A stretch of DNA of 57,291 bases from Acidobacteriota bacterium (lineage in GTDB: Bacteria > Acidobacteriota > Terriglobia > Acidiferrales > UBA7541), in the NCBI GenBank assembly GCA_003223245.1, contig QHYI01000171.1, forward strand, positions 1-57,291, written 5' to 3'. Both the position numbers and the translations under genes were made by a program. A model generated the notes under the pieces. The model was not told the DNA's origin, made no database searches, and saw only the letters and a program-made list of their open reading frames with translations. This document shows positions 26,132 to 34,575 of the stretch, in pieces (within the stretch, counting starts at the first letter, position 1; every line of letters begins with the position of its first letter).

Positions 26132-27175
26132 TTAGATGACCATGGTACCGGCAGCGAACACGCTGCTGGCCGCGACAGTGCTGCCCGAGGCCAGAACGGT
26201 CGAACCGCTTACCACTGTTGACGAGCTGAGGACGGTCGCTGAGGAGACGCTCGCGCCGTTCACAACGCTGCCTGCGGCCACGACAGTGCCCGCTGCCAGC
26301 GTGCTGCCGCCCGCCACTACCGCGGTGTTAGCAACGGCAACCGATCCGCCCGCAAACGTGGTTCCCGCGATGGTCGTGCTGCTCACCAACGCGCTACCAG
26401 CGGCCAGAGTGGAACCCGCAGCGATGATGCTGCCGCCAGCCAGACTGGTGGACGCGACGATCGCCGTGTTAGCGGCAAAAGTCTCGCCATTGGACACGGC
26501 CACGGCGTTAACAACGCTGGCGGATGCAGCAAAGCTGCCCTGAGCCAGGACGCTGCCTTGTGCAATCGTGGTGGCGCTTACCACTGCCGAGCCGGCGGCG
26601 ATAGCAGTGCCGCTCGCAAGCACGCTGCCCGCCGCAATGGTGCTACCCGCAGCGAGACTTGTGCTTTGCGAGACGACCACTGCTGAAGACAGTGTAGTCG
26701 CACTGCTAAAGGTGGTGCCGTTCACCACGCTGCCCGCAGTGATGACGCTTCCGGCGGCCAATTCGCTGCCAGCCTCAAACGAGGTGCCAGCCGCGAGAGT
26801 GGTCCCCGCAGCCAGCATCGTGCTGGAGGCGAAAGTGGAGCCAGCGGCGACAGTGCTGCTGGCGGCCAGGATGGACGTGCTGGTCACTGTCGTGGCGGAC
26901 GCAAGAACAGTGGACGAAGCGACGGCCTCACCGTTCACAATGCTCCCTGCCTCGATAACACTGCCGGCTTCGAGCACGCTGCCGGCCGACACCACCGTGG
27001 CACCGGCGACGTTGATTGCCCCCGCAACAACAGTGCTACCCGAGATGGTAGTGGCTCCGGCGATGGTGATTGCGCCGGAAACCAGGGCGACGCTCTGAGC
27101 TTGCACTGGTACGGGGAATTGGGACAGGCACAACAGCCCGGCCATGAAAAACGCTGCGGCCAGGCGAGTTTTCAC
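26132..27175 (-). CDS. Secreted hexapeptide-repeat protein, predicted left-handed beta-helix solenoid
   Basis: From the GTG at 27175 the product is 347 residues: signal peptide VKTRLAAAFFMAGLLCLSQF then PVPVQAQ, cleavage expected near residue 27. The whole mature part is tandem hexads of the form [GS]-[ST]-x-[LIVF]-x-[AS], for example GSTLAA, GSVLAS, GTTLAA. This equals the left-handed beta-helix hexapeptide rule [LIV]-[GAED]-x-x-[STAV]-x. A V-V-N-G step followed by a five-residue unit recurs with Asn at residues 81, 152, 223 and 306, giving spacings of 71, 71 and 83 (71 plus two hexads). The mature chain has no Lys, Arg, His, Asp, Trp, Tyr, Cys or Pro and only six Glu. No acyltransferase His or catalytic motif is seen. 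A surface fibre or adhesin-like role is inference. Longer in-frame starts up to 27358 would bury the signal peptide. Confidence 0.72.
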   Translation of the reverse strand: MKTRLAAAFFMAGLLCLSQFPVPVQAQSVALVSGAITIAGATTISGSTVVAGAINVAGATVVSAGSVLEAGSVIEAGSIVNGEAVASSTVLASATTVTSTSILAASSTVAAGSTFASSTMLAAGTTLAAGTSFEAGSELAAGSVITAGSVVNGTTFSSATTLSSAVVVSQSTSLAAGSTIAAGSVLASGTAIAAGSAVVSATTIAQGSVLAQGSFAASASVVNAVAVSNGETFAANTAIVASTSLAGGSIIAAGSTLAAGSALVSSTTIAGTTFAGGSVAVANTAVVAGGSTLAAGTVVAAGSVVNGASVSSATVLSSSTVVSGSTVLASGSTVAASSVFAAGTMVI

Positions 27176-27513
27176 CCCACAATTGCGCACGGGCTGAAAC
27201 GCGCTCAGTTTAGGCAAGCCTTTACTGCTGAAGAAAGTGGGGAAAACCCGCGTCGCCATGGATTCATCGCCCCAACCGCCGGTGGTTATGGCCCCCAAGG
27301 GTACGGAACTAAACATTACTTTCACCGCAAAGCCCTTGTTGCCTACAAGATTCTTCACCGGACGCGGGAGGAGTGCAACGCGCTTATGGAGGTAGTTAGG
27401 TGTCGGACTACCACTGAAGGTGTTGTCCTGAGGGCGCTAATGCCCGGGGCACTGGCGGACGCCGGGCACGATATGTGCGAAAGCGCGCAGCCATTCTTGG
27501 CTAGTGCCCTGAC
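27176..27513. other. Intergenic region between the selenoprotein and repeat-protein genes
   Basis: About 340 bases. The minus-strand frame of the repeat protein stays open to 27358, but the translated extension has no signal-peptide or domain character. No terminator or promoter stands out. Confidence 0.35.
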
Positions 27514-28809
27514 TTATTTGTGGCGAATCTCGATCGGCGCGCGCGTACGGTCCAGCGGGAAAACCTGCACTTGCCACTTCACTGGGACGGAGGTAGGGAG
27601 ATAACAGATGGATTTATCGCAAGCCTGATATTCCAGCTTTCCAGCGATCGTGATGGTCTTTCCCCCTTTTTCAAGCGAGCCCCAGAATGCCGCCGCGGAG
27701 CTGACTTTCACATCCTGGCTGATGCGAAATGTTCCTTCAAAGACGGGCACCTTCTCTTTGATGGCAGAGAGATAAAGAATTTTTGGCTGCGGGTAAGCCG
27801 CGGGCTTGAATTCCATCTGGGGGATGGGGTCCAGAACAAGCTGGGTGGGCTTGTAACCTTGCACCCCGGGCGCATACACATGCACATCGGGAGGCAGGCG
27901 CACTTCCGCCACCAGAGTGACGCGCGTGCCGGGAACGCCGGTGCGGTCGGATTGCTCCAGAACGAGTTGGAGATGCGGCGCTTCGACCGTGTCCACCACT
28001 TCTTCGCCCAGTTCTGGAAACAGTTTGATGAGGAGACTGTTGCCCGTGAGCCGCTCGCGGTATTTGGCCTCGAAAAACTTTTCTTTAATGATGCCGTTGG
28101 GATCGAGGAAGAAATATCCGGGCCGCGCAAAACCCTTTTGCATCCCGGTCGCCTCGGCATTGAGCACGTCATACGCCCGGATGACTTTGGAATCGGGGTC
28201 CGCGAGCAGGGGATAGGTGATGTTGTGGCGGTCGGAGAAGAATTGTAGAATTTCTTCCGAGTCGTAGCTGACGGCTGCGAACTTGAGCCCTTGCTTGTCG
28301 AATCTGGGGATAGCGCTTTGCAACTCGACCAGTTGTCCTTTGCAGAAGGGTCACCAGTCGGCGGAACGGAAGAAAAGGAGAACCGTGCCGTTCGCGCCTT
28401 TCAGGGACTCGAGCGTTTGTGTGCGGCCAAACTGATCGTGAAGTGAAAACGCAGGAGCCTTCTGACCCACGGCGAGGCCGATGGACATCAATTCGACCGA
28501 GGTTGCGTGAATGGTATCGCCAGCGAGAGTTCCGCGCACGGTGACGCTGTCGCCCAGATGACCGGCAGCCAGCTCTTGCGGCTCGATACTGTACACTACG
28601 CGGTTAGTGTCATCGTAAAGCGAGAGATTCGCGCCGGGCGCGCTTAGAAAGCATTCGCGAGACTCATTGAATGCTTCGTCAGCGTTGCAGCTGCTGTAAA
28701 CGATGATTCCCGACCACGCCGCGGAATGGGGCGCGCTAGCTTGTTCAGCCATAATTGGCGACAGAAGGAAAAAAACGTCTACCAGGAGAAAGAAGAGGTA
28801 TTTCGTCAT
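27514..28809 (-). CDS. Selenocysteine-containing redoxin fused to a DsbD-N-like domain
   Basis: The ATG at 28809 opens a frame with one internal TGA (28353-28351), running on in the same frame to 27514: 431 residues if the TGA is read as selenocysteine 153. Residues 1-21 form a signal peptide. Residues 30-110 are a small beta domain. Residues 112-275 are an AhpC/TSA-type redoxin: GQKAPAFSLHDQFGRTQTL, then LFFRSADW-U-PFCKGQLVEL, YDSEEILQFFSDRHNITYPL and PGYFFLDPNGIIKEKFFEAK. The TGA stands where homologues have the peroxidatic or attacking Cys, and Cys156 completes a UxxC pair. The C-terminal ~150 residues resemble the DsbD N-terminal domain, with its redox pair in YQACDKSICYLP. A GGUC-loop hairpin lies just downstream of the TGA (28321-28335). 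A periplasmic thiol/selenol oxidoreductase or peroxidase is inferred. A plain nonsense mutation is the alternative. Confidence 0.8.
28321..28335 (-). promoter_or_regulatory. Candidate bacterial SECIS hairpin
   Basis: Read on the minus strand, CAACT-GGTCG-AGTTG forms a perfect five-base stem with a GGUCG loop; its first base is nucleotide 19 counting from the T of the TGA. The loop G and U are at nucleotides 25 and 26. The E. coli fdhF SECIS also presents GGUC in its apical loop, where G and U contact SelB, at a similar distance from the UGA. The element is inside the coding frame, as expected for bacteria. Confidence 0.65.
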
Positions 28810-29018
28810 ACGCGACTCGCGCTCACAAAGGGCGCATTGTAGCACCTCGTGACGAAATTGGTAGCGCCACAGACAAAACTTGCTATGGCCAAGTGGCCTA
28901 CCGAACGAGCGCGGGTTTGGAGGCGAATGGAAAGCATCCCTCTTTTCCTGGAAAGAGGTTTGTATGACACGTGCCTTAGTTCGACGCAAGAGAAGAACGG
29001 GGAAAGGTGGTCGTGAGG

Positions 29019-30326
29019 TCAGATCTTCAGGAACAGTTTGCGCTGGTACATCCAGAACAGCACCAGCCAATAGCAGAGCAGAATCGCGACGCCACGGAAG
29101 AAAGGCTCCAGTCCTGCGCCCGCAAACTGAAAAAAGTTCGGACCGAGGTGAATGCGGAAGGTGCTCACCAGGAATTCTTCCATGAAGTGCGCGATGCAGT
29201 AGGCTACGATGGAATTCATCCCGACGACGACCAGCGGGAATGCCCATTTCTTGAATCCCTTCATCTCGATGACCCAACTGAACGCCGCGAGAAACAAGAA
29301 ACAGATGCCGCCGCTAAAGATGGTCCAGGAAGGCGTCCAGATGCGCTTCACGACGGGGCAAATACCCGAGTAATGCAGCGCGAGGCCCAGGGCAATTCCC
29401 ACAACGCCCAAAAGCAGCAACTTGCTCACCGGAACCGTTGGCCGGGGCTGAAGGGACTGAGACTCGAAGTGCCGGGATTCACCGGAGCGGGATTCGCGCA
29501 GCCAGCGCCCTGCGATCAGGCCGAGGATCATGGTGCCAAGCGTGGGAATGAAACTCAGCGTGAGGTAGCCGCCGTCGTTGTACACGAAGGGATGCTCGCG
29601 CGGGAAGAGGTTCAGGAACCACTGGTCGAAGCGGTTGCCGAAATTGTAGTTTTTGTTCCAGTGCGCGGCGAATCCAGTGAAATTGTGCTGCGCGTTCCAC
29701 GCCGAGGAGACGCCTACGCTTTGCCAGTCGAAATTCGCGGGCGCCGCGGGATACAGCGCCCAAGCCAGCCAATAGCCAAAGAGAAGGAGGCCGAGCGACG
29801 TCCAAATCCACTTCAGCGAAGGCGTTTTCGAGGAATAGTATCCAAGCAGGAACAGAAATGGGTAGCCAAAGCCGATTTGCGAGAGCGTGTCTTCGAAGGT
29901 GAAATAGGTCATGGAATGGTCCATGGAGCGGAGGAATACGCCCAGGACAACCAAGACGAAGGAACGCCACAACGCGTGCCAAAGTAAATCCGCGAAGCGC
30001 GCGCCCTTGGCCACGCGGCTGGCGATGGAATAAGGCAAGGCCACGCCGACCAGAAAGGAGAATCCCGGCTGGATGGTGTCGTGCAACGAGCAGCCGAACC
30101 ACTCCACATGCGTTTGGTTGTAGGCCAGAATTTTCCAGAACAGGCTTGCCGGGTACGCCGCGGATACGCGAGAAAGCTGCAGCACCTCGGCCATCATCAG
30201 CACCATGACCAAGCCGCGATAGGCATCAATGGCAACGTTGCGCACTGCAGCCGGCGCAGCGGGCTTCACATCTCGCAAGACAGGCGTCGTTCCCGCGAGC
30301 GGCTCCGCTTGGGTGATCGTCGCCAT
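29019..30326 (-). CDS. DUF5009/heparan-acetyltransferase-like multi-spanning membrane protein
   Basis: 435 residues from the ATG at 30326, which follows a strong AGGAGG. After a soluble 30-residue start comes the family opening [40 protein letters not shown] follows, then about ten membrane helices and the end [17 protein letters not shown]. The R-G-L and H-D-x-I-Q-P-x-F motifs are those of the YeiB/NagX/DUF5009 group related to heparan-alpha-glucosaminide N-acetyltransferase. These are thought to acetylate sugars across the membrane using acetyl-CoA; the sugar here is unknown. It lies 98 bases downstream of the EF-G-like gene on the same strand, with a palindrome between them. Confidence 0.82.
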   Translation of the reverse strand: MATITQAEPLAGTTPVLRDVKPAAPAAVRNVAIDAYRGLVMVLMMAEVLQLSRVSAAYPASLFWKILAYNQTHVEWFGCSLHDTIQPGFSFLVGVALPYSIASRVAKGARFADLLWHALWRSFVLVVLGVFLRSMDHSMTYFTFEDTLSQIGFGYPFLFLLGYYSSKTPSLKWIWTSLGLLLFGYWLAWALYPAAPANFDWQSVGVSSAWNAQHNFTGFAAHWNKNYNFGNRFDQWFLNLFPREHPFVYNDGGYLTLSFIPTLGTMILGLIAGRWLRESRSGESRHFESQSLQPRPTVPVSKLLLLGVVGIALGLALHYSGICPVVKRIWTPSWTIFSGGICFLFLAAFSWVIEMKGFKKWAFPLVVVGMNSIVAYCIAHFMEEFLVSTFRIHLGPNFFQFAGAGLEPFFRGVAILLCYWLVLFWMYQRKLFLKI

Positions 30327-30372
30327 AAAGGCCTCCTGCAGATTGGCCCAAGCATACATGAAAAACTGTGGG

Positions 30373-30390
30373 GGCGCAGCATGCTGCGCC
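30373..30390. repeat. GC-rich perfect palindrome
   Basis: GGCGCAGCATGCTGCGCC: an 18-base perfect palindrome (nine-base half-sites) in the gap between the EF-G-like gene (ends 30418) and the membrane acyltransferase-like gene (starts 30326). It could be a dispersed repeat unit or a transcript hairpin; no T tract follows. Confidence 0.5.
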
Positions 30391-30417
30391 GTACAAGGAG
30401 GACACAAAGAAGAAGGG

Positions 30418-32559
30418 TCAGGCTTCTTCTTCGACGAGGGCTTCGCCGTGAGCGGCCTTGTGCTGCACGATCACCTTTTCCGCCAGCTCGTTGGGCACGT
30501 AATCGTAATGGGAGAACTCCATCGAGTACGAAGCCCGCCCCTGCGTCATGGAGGTTAAGTCCGTCGCATAGCTCAGCATTTCGGCGAGCGGCACTTGCGC
30601 TTTGACGATGACGTTGTGGCCGCGTGTTTCGCTGCCGGAGATACGCCCACGGCGCGAACTGAGGTCGCCCATCAGATCGCCCGAATATTGATCCGGCGCG
30701 TAAACTTCCACATTCATGATGGGCTCGAGCAGCGCGGGACGCGCCTGCTTCATAGCTTCCTTGAACGCGAGTGTGCCGGCGATCTTGAAGGCAATATCCG
30801 AGGAATCGACATCGTGATATTTGCCGTCGTAGAGAATGGCGCGGAAATCCGTGACCGGGAATCCCGCGAGGTAGCCGCGAGCAGCGGCATCGCGAATGCC
30901 CTTTTCGACCGAGGGAATCCAGTTCTTGGGGATGGCGCCGCCAAAAATATCGTCGACGAACTCGATGCCCTTGCCGCGCTCGATGGGCTCCATCTTGATG
31001 CGGCACACGCCGAACTGGCCGTGACCGCCGGACTGTTTTTTGTGCTTGCCTTCGGCGTCGGCTTTGCCGCGAATGGTTTCGCGGTAGGGAACTTTGGGAG
31101 GCTTGAGCGTGAGATTGACGTTGTAGCGCTTCTGGAGCTTGGCGACGACCACTTCGATGTGCTGCTGGCCGGAACCAGCGAGAAGGAATTCTTTGGTTTG
31201 CGGATCGCGCGAAAAACGCAGTGCGCCGTCTTCTTCCAGAATTTTGTGAATGGCCACGCCAATCTTGTCTTCATCGGCGCGGGTCTTAGGCTCGATGGCG
31301 AAGGTGATGGAGGGCTCCGGAATCCGAGCGGGCGTGTAATAAATCGGCGCGGCTTTGTCGCCGAGCGTTTCGCCGGTGGTGGTTTCTTTCAGCTTGGCGA
31401 TGGCTCCGAGGTCGCCCGCGTGCAGCTCGCCGACTTCGGTGAGCTGCTTGCCTTGCACCACTTGGATGTGCTGCAAGCGCTCTGGTGTGTTGCGATTGTA
31501 GTTTTGAAGCGTGGCATCGTTCTTGAGGATGCCGCTTTTCACCTTGAAGTAGTTGATGCGCCCGGCGAAAGGATCGGCGAGGGTCTTGAACACAAAGAGC
31601 GAAACCGGCTGGCTGTCGTCGTACTTGCGTTCGACGCGATCGCCCTTTCCGCCGGGATCTTTGTAGCCGACCTGCGCATGCTCGTCGGGATGAGGAAACG
31701 CATCGGCCAAAAAGGTGAGCAGGCTGGAGGTGGCGATGTTGTGCGTCGCGGAAGTCATTAGCACGGGAAAGATTTTTTCGGCGACGATGGCTTTGCGCAC
31801 GGCGGGAATCAGATCATTGATTGGAATTGTGCCTTCGCGGAAGAATTCCTCCATCATGGCGTCGTCGCCTTCGGCGATCATTTCGACTAATTTTTCGTGC
31901 GCTTCTTTGGCCTCGGCGGCGAGCGCGGCGGGAATTTCTTCAATCGTGGGTTTGCCATCGCCATCGGGCTTATACGTGTGAGCCTTCATGGCCACAAGGT
32001 CGATGACGCCGCGGAATCCTTTTTCCGAACCAATCGGCAACTGCAAGGCGAGGACGTTGCGGCCAAACACTTCTGTCAGTGATTCCATCGAGCGTTCGAA
32101 ACTCGAAAGCTCGCGATCCATCCAAGTGAGCACAAACGCGCGGGGGATATCATACTCGGTGCAGTAATCCCAAACTTTTTCCGTGGTGACCTGCACGCCC
32201 ACATGGGCGTCCACGGCGATCAGCGCGGCATCGGCCGCGATCAGCGAAGCTTTCGTTTCGTTGATGAACGTGGAATACCCAGGAAGGTCAATGAAATTGA
32301 TTTTCACTTTGTCGGACGAGCCGGAGGGGCCTGTCGGCGTCGCGGGCCACTCGGCGTAAGCCAGGCCCGTTTGAATCGATATTTTGCGCGCCACCTCTTC
32401 GTCGTCCCAGTCGGTGGTGGCGCTGCCATCCGCAACTTTTCCCCACCGCGGGGTCATGCCCGCGGTATACAGCAACGACGACACCAGTTGCGTCTTTCCG
32501 GTGCCGCCGTGACCTACAATGCCAACGTTGCGGATGTCCTTGGTGAGATAGGATTTCAT
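30418..32559 (-). CDS. fusA: Elongation factor G paralogue (EF-G2-like GTPase)
   Basis: 713 residues from the ATG at 32559, preceded by AAAGGAGAG. G1 is [11 protein letters not shown]3 is [10 protein letters not shown] (Tyr where EF-G has the catalytic His after DxPG) and the G4 position reads LTWMDRE instead of NKxD (32116-32127). Domain II follows, then domain III ([20 protein letters not shown]), domain IV ([35 protein letters not shown]) and domain V ([20 protein letters not shown]). All five domains are present, so it should bind ribosomes. The GHGGTGKT and DLPGY signatures match EF-G2 paralogues whose role is not translocation. Loss of the guanine-specifying Asn-Lys is unusual and may weaken or alter nucleotide choice (inference). 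Confidence 0.9.
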   Translation of the reverse strand: MKSYLTKDIRNVGIVGHGGTGKTQLVSSLLYTAGMTPRWGKVADGSATTDWDDEEVARKISIQTGLAYAEWPATPTGPSGSSDKVKINFIDLPGYSTFINETKASLIAADAALIAVDAHVGVQVTTEKVWDYCTEYDIPRAFVLTWMDRELSSFERSMESLTEVFGRNVLALQLPIGSEKGFRGVIDLVAMKAHTYKPDGDGKPTIEEIPAALAAEAKEAHEKLVEMIAEGDDAMMEEFFREGTIPINDLIPAVRKAIVAEKIFPVLMTSATHNIATSSLLTFLADAFPHPDEHAQVGYKDPGGKGDRVERKYDDSQPVSLFVFKTLADPFAGRINYFKVKSGILKNDATLQNYNRNTPERLQHIQVVQGKQLTEVGELHAGDLGAIAKLKETTTGETLGDKAAPIYYTPARIPEPSITFAIEPKTRADEDKIGVAIHKILEEDGALRFSRDPQTKEFLLAGSGQQHIEVVVAKLQKRYNVNLTLKPPKVPYRETIRGKADAEGKHKKQSGGHGQFGVCRIKMEPIERGKGIEFVDDIFGGAIPKNWIPSVEKGIRDAAARGYLAGFPVTDFRAILYDGKYHDVDSSDIAFKIAGTLAFKEAMKQARPALLEPIMNVEVYAPDQYSGDLMGDLSSRRGRISGSETRGHNVIVKAQVPLAEMLSYATDLTSMTQGRASYSMEFSHYDYVPNELAEKVIVQHKAAHGEALVEEEA

Positions 32560-33081
32560 GCGAACTCTCCTTTTTGCGATCCCGAAGGAATCGCGGCGAA
32601 AGTCCGCCACCTGGTTTCAAGCGCGGGCTTGCGCCTGAACGAATCGTCAACTTAGGAGGAAGAGCGCGCCTTCGTTCACTGAACGTTTAGCGGTTTCTTT
32701 TTCCTGGGTCTCCGAGCGGGCGGAGGCGAAGGAGAATCGAAAAATACCCTGGAACGCTCTTCTTTCACGCGGATGCTAGCACACGGGTGCGCGTGGGGCA
32801 ACGAAACGTAAAGATAAGAGAGAGAAAAAGGAAGAAGTCCGCGAAGAGAGTTTGTCGCGCCTCGACTGTGGAAAGTCGTGTGAAAAGAGGACAAAATTGC
32901 AAGTTCTAGTACCAAGGAAAGCCCTGCATTCTCGTATGCTCAACTCGTTAGTCCTTGTCAACGCGAGGGTTAGGCAGAGGGGCAAATTGCGAGCTTGGGC
33001 CACTTCTTTGCAGTGAAAGTTTGCGAGCTTGGGTGACTGCTGCAGCCTAAAGAGCCGAGAAAATCGAGGAGGAAATGAGGA
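32560..33081. other. Intergenic region with two direct repeats
   Basis: About 520 bases between the divergent EF-G-like gene and the gene at 33082. No gene was recognised. The 13-mer TTGCGAGCTTGGG occurs at 32987-32999 and again at 33021-33033. A TTGTCA box at 32955 has no good -10 partner. Confidence 0.45.
32987..33033 (+). repeat. Two 13-base direct repeats, 34 bases apart
   Basis: TTGCGAGCTTGGG at 32987-32999 and 33021-33033, ending 48 bases before the start codon at 33082. The position and spacing of about three helical turns would suit a two-site operator, but a simple local duplication is equally possible. Confidence 0.45.
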
Positions 33082-34068
33082 ATGGACGAGCACCTGGAAG
33101 AGAACCAAGAGCAGCAAGAGAATCCAGAAATTCCGTATGAGGGCAGTTGGCAGTCGCAGCCGACAGGCATTAACCGGGGGCTGGTGGTCGGGGCGGTAGC
33201 CTTGCTAATCGTGGCGGGGCTCGCGTTTGGCTATGGCTACCGCCAGCAAATCGCGGTTGGGCATTTGACCGCCCAACAGACCGTGGCCAACTCCACGATT
33301 GACCAGCTGCAGAGCCAGCTCAACGGTGTGAACGCAAGACTGAACGATATGGTTGCGGCCCAACAGGCGTCGCAGCAGGCGGCACAGCAAGCGGCACAGC
33401 AAGCAACCCCGCAGAAGAAAACCGGCAGACATGGAGTGCCGGTGGTTGACAGCCGTTACAAGGAATTGCGCGCGCAATTGGAAGACCAGCAAAAGCAGTT
33501 GAAGGATACGCAGGATTTGGTAGCCAAGAACCGCACGGACCTGGAGACCAGTCTTAGTTCCACGAAAGACGAGCTGAACGGCTCTATTGCCAAAACCCAC
33601 GAAGAACTGGTTGGGTTGCAAAAGCGGGGCGAGCGCAACTACTTTGAATTTGACCTGAACAAGTCCAAAAAGTTCCAGCGCTTCGGGCCGATCGCGCTGT
33701 CGCTGCGGCGGACCGATGCCAAGCACAAGAACTATGACTTGATGATGGTGGTAGATGACAATCAGCTGAGCAAAAAGAGAGTGAATCTCTACGAGCCGAT
33801 CTGGATCCACACGGAAAGCAGCGGGCAGCCCGTGCAAATTGTGGTGAATAAGATCAACAAGAGCGGCGTTCAGGGGTACATCAGCGCGCCGAAGTATACG
33901 GAGTCCGAATTAGGTGGCGCGGTGACTTTGACGCCTGTCTCCGCCACGACACCAGTGGATTCAAACAAGCCCAATCCGCAGCCGGAACAGCAACAGCCGC
34001 AAAATCCGCAGCCGCAGGCACAGCCACCACAGACACTGCAGCCGGAATCACCGCGGCCACAAATGTAG
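33082..34068 (+). CDS. Single-pass membrane protein with coiled coil and Pro/Gln-rich tail
   Basis: 328 residues, not a recognised family. Acidic Gln-rich start (MDEHLEENQEQQENPEIPYE), one membrane helix at about residues 34-52 (LVVGAVALLIVAGLAFGYGY) and a long coiled coil (TIDQLQSQLNGVNARLNDMV, YKELRAQLEDQQKQLKDTQD) interrupted by a Gln/Ala repeat. A compact beta domain follows (YFEFDLNKSKKFQRFGPIAL, VNLYEPIWIHTESSGQPVQI), then a Pro/Gln/Asn tail. A GAGGAGG site lies before the ATG. The layout suggests a periplasmic sensor or scaffold. The Gln/Ala stretch (33361-33405) is an imperfect CAGCAGGCGGCA-type microsatellite and may vary in length. Confidence 0.7.
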   Translation: MDEHLEENQEQQENPEIPYEGSWQSQPTGINRGLVVGAVALLIVAGLAFGYGYRQQIAVGHLTAQQTVANSTIDQLQSQLNGVNARLNDMVAAQQASQQAAQQAAQQATPQKKTGRHGVPVVDSRYKELRAQLEDQQKQLKDTQDLVAKNRTDLETSLSSTKDELNGSIAKTHEELVGLQKRGERNYFEFDLNKSKKFQRFGPIALSLRRTDAKHKNYDLMMVVDDNQLSKKRVNLYEPIWIHTESSGQPVQIVVNKINKSGVQGYISAPKYTESELGGAVTLTPVSATTPVDSNKPNPQPEQQQPQNPQPQAQPPQTLQPESPRPQM

Positions 34069-34100
34069 AATCTTTAGTTTCTCTCCTTGCTTTGTCCCTC

Positions 34101-34131
34101 AGGGCGTTTTGAGTAGACGCCCTGTCTTTTT
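34101..34131 (+). terminator. Rho-independent terminator
   Basis: AGGGCGT (34101-34107) pairs with ACGCCCT (34117-34123) around a nine-base loop and is followed by GTCTTTTT. It lies 32 bases after the stop of the gene ending at 34068, so it ends that transcript. Confidence 0.8.
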
Positions 34132-34294
34132 GGCGCCTTCCCGCAGGAAAGTTGCCGCGAGCCGGCACAGTTCAGCGAGCCGGATCGAGCGTCGCCCGAA
34201 GAGTAACTTTGCTCGATTTTAGAACTTCGAGGGTGCGCTTCCAGTCCGCAACCGCAAATGCGAAGTATTTATCGTTGGGGTTGCGAACAGCTGT

Positions 34295-34498
34295 CTATTT
34301 GTCCGTATCCTTCTTCCTATACCCATCGCAGGAAAGGACGGGGAGCCGGGGATATTTCGAATAGCGTGGATCGCGGGCCGAAAGTTCGCACAGAACAAAG
34401 GTGGAGCCGCGGTCAGATTTGACAGAACGCGCATGGACACAGTCCGCGCAAAGGCCGGCGTTCGGAACCCTGTTGGTCACTGTGGAGTTTTGGGCCAC
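34295..34498 (-). CDS. Small four-cysteine protein
   Basis: 67 residues: PNAGLCADCVHARSVKSDRG, STFVLCELSARDPRYSKYPR and LPVLSCDGYRKK. Spacing C-x2-C, C, C gives a likely zinc site. I know very similar small proteins (CADC.HAR..ES.RGS.F.LCELS..DPR..KYPRLPV..C.GY) from acidobacterial genomes, where they are uncharacterised. It is antisense to no known gene. Confidence 0.7.
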   Translation of the reverse strand: MAQNSTVTNRVPNAGLCADCVHARSVKSDRGSTFVLCELSARDPRYSKYPRLPVLSCDGYRKKDTDK

Positions 34499-34575
34499 AG
34501 CGGAAGGATAGCAGCCGCTGTCGCATCACGGAAAACCTAGGAGCACCGCGGGTTGGTTTGCCGCAGCGAGAATTT

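Noticed and set aside
26136-27098. Two long plus-strand frames (26136-26543 and 26568-27098) rich in Ala/Thr/Val/Pro
   Set aside because: They are the antisense of the hexapeptide-repeat gene; the repeat has few stops in any frame. The minus frame has the signal peptide and the exact beta-helix pattern.
27101-27604. Plus-strand frame with His/Cys-rich product
   Set aside because: It spans the signal-peptide end of one minus gene and the 3' end of another, with no family resemblance or ribosome site.
29007-29987. Long plus-strand frame opposite the DUF5009-like gene (and similar ones opposite EF-G and the phosphoesterase)
   Set aside because: Antisense shadows produced by GC-rich codon bias; the opposite strands encode clear families.
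33361-33405. CAG/GCA-rich repeat as a CRISPR or tandem-repeat array
   Set aside because: It is a short imperfect Gln/Ala microsatellite within a coding region, without spacers.
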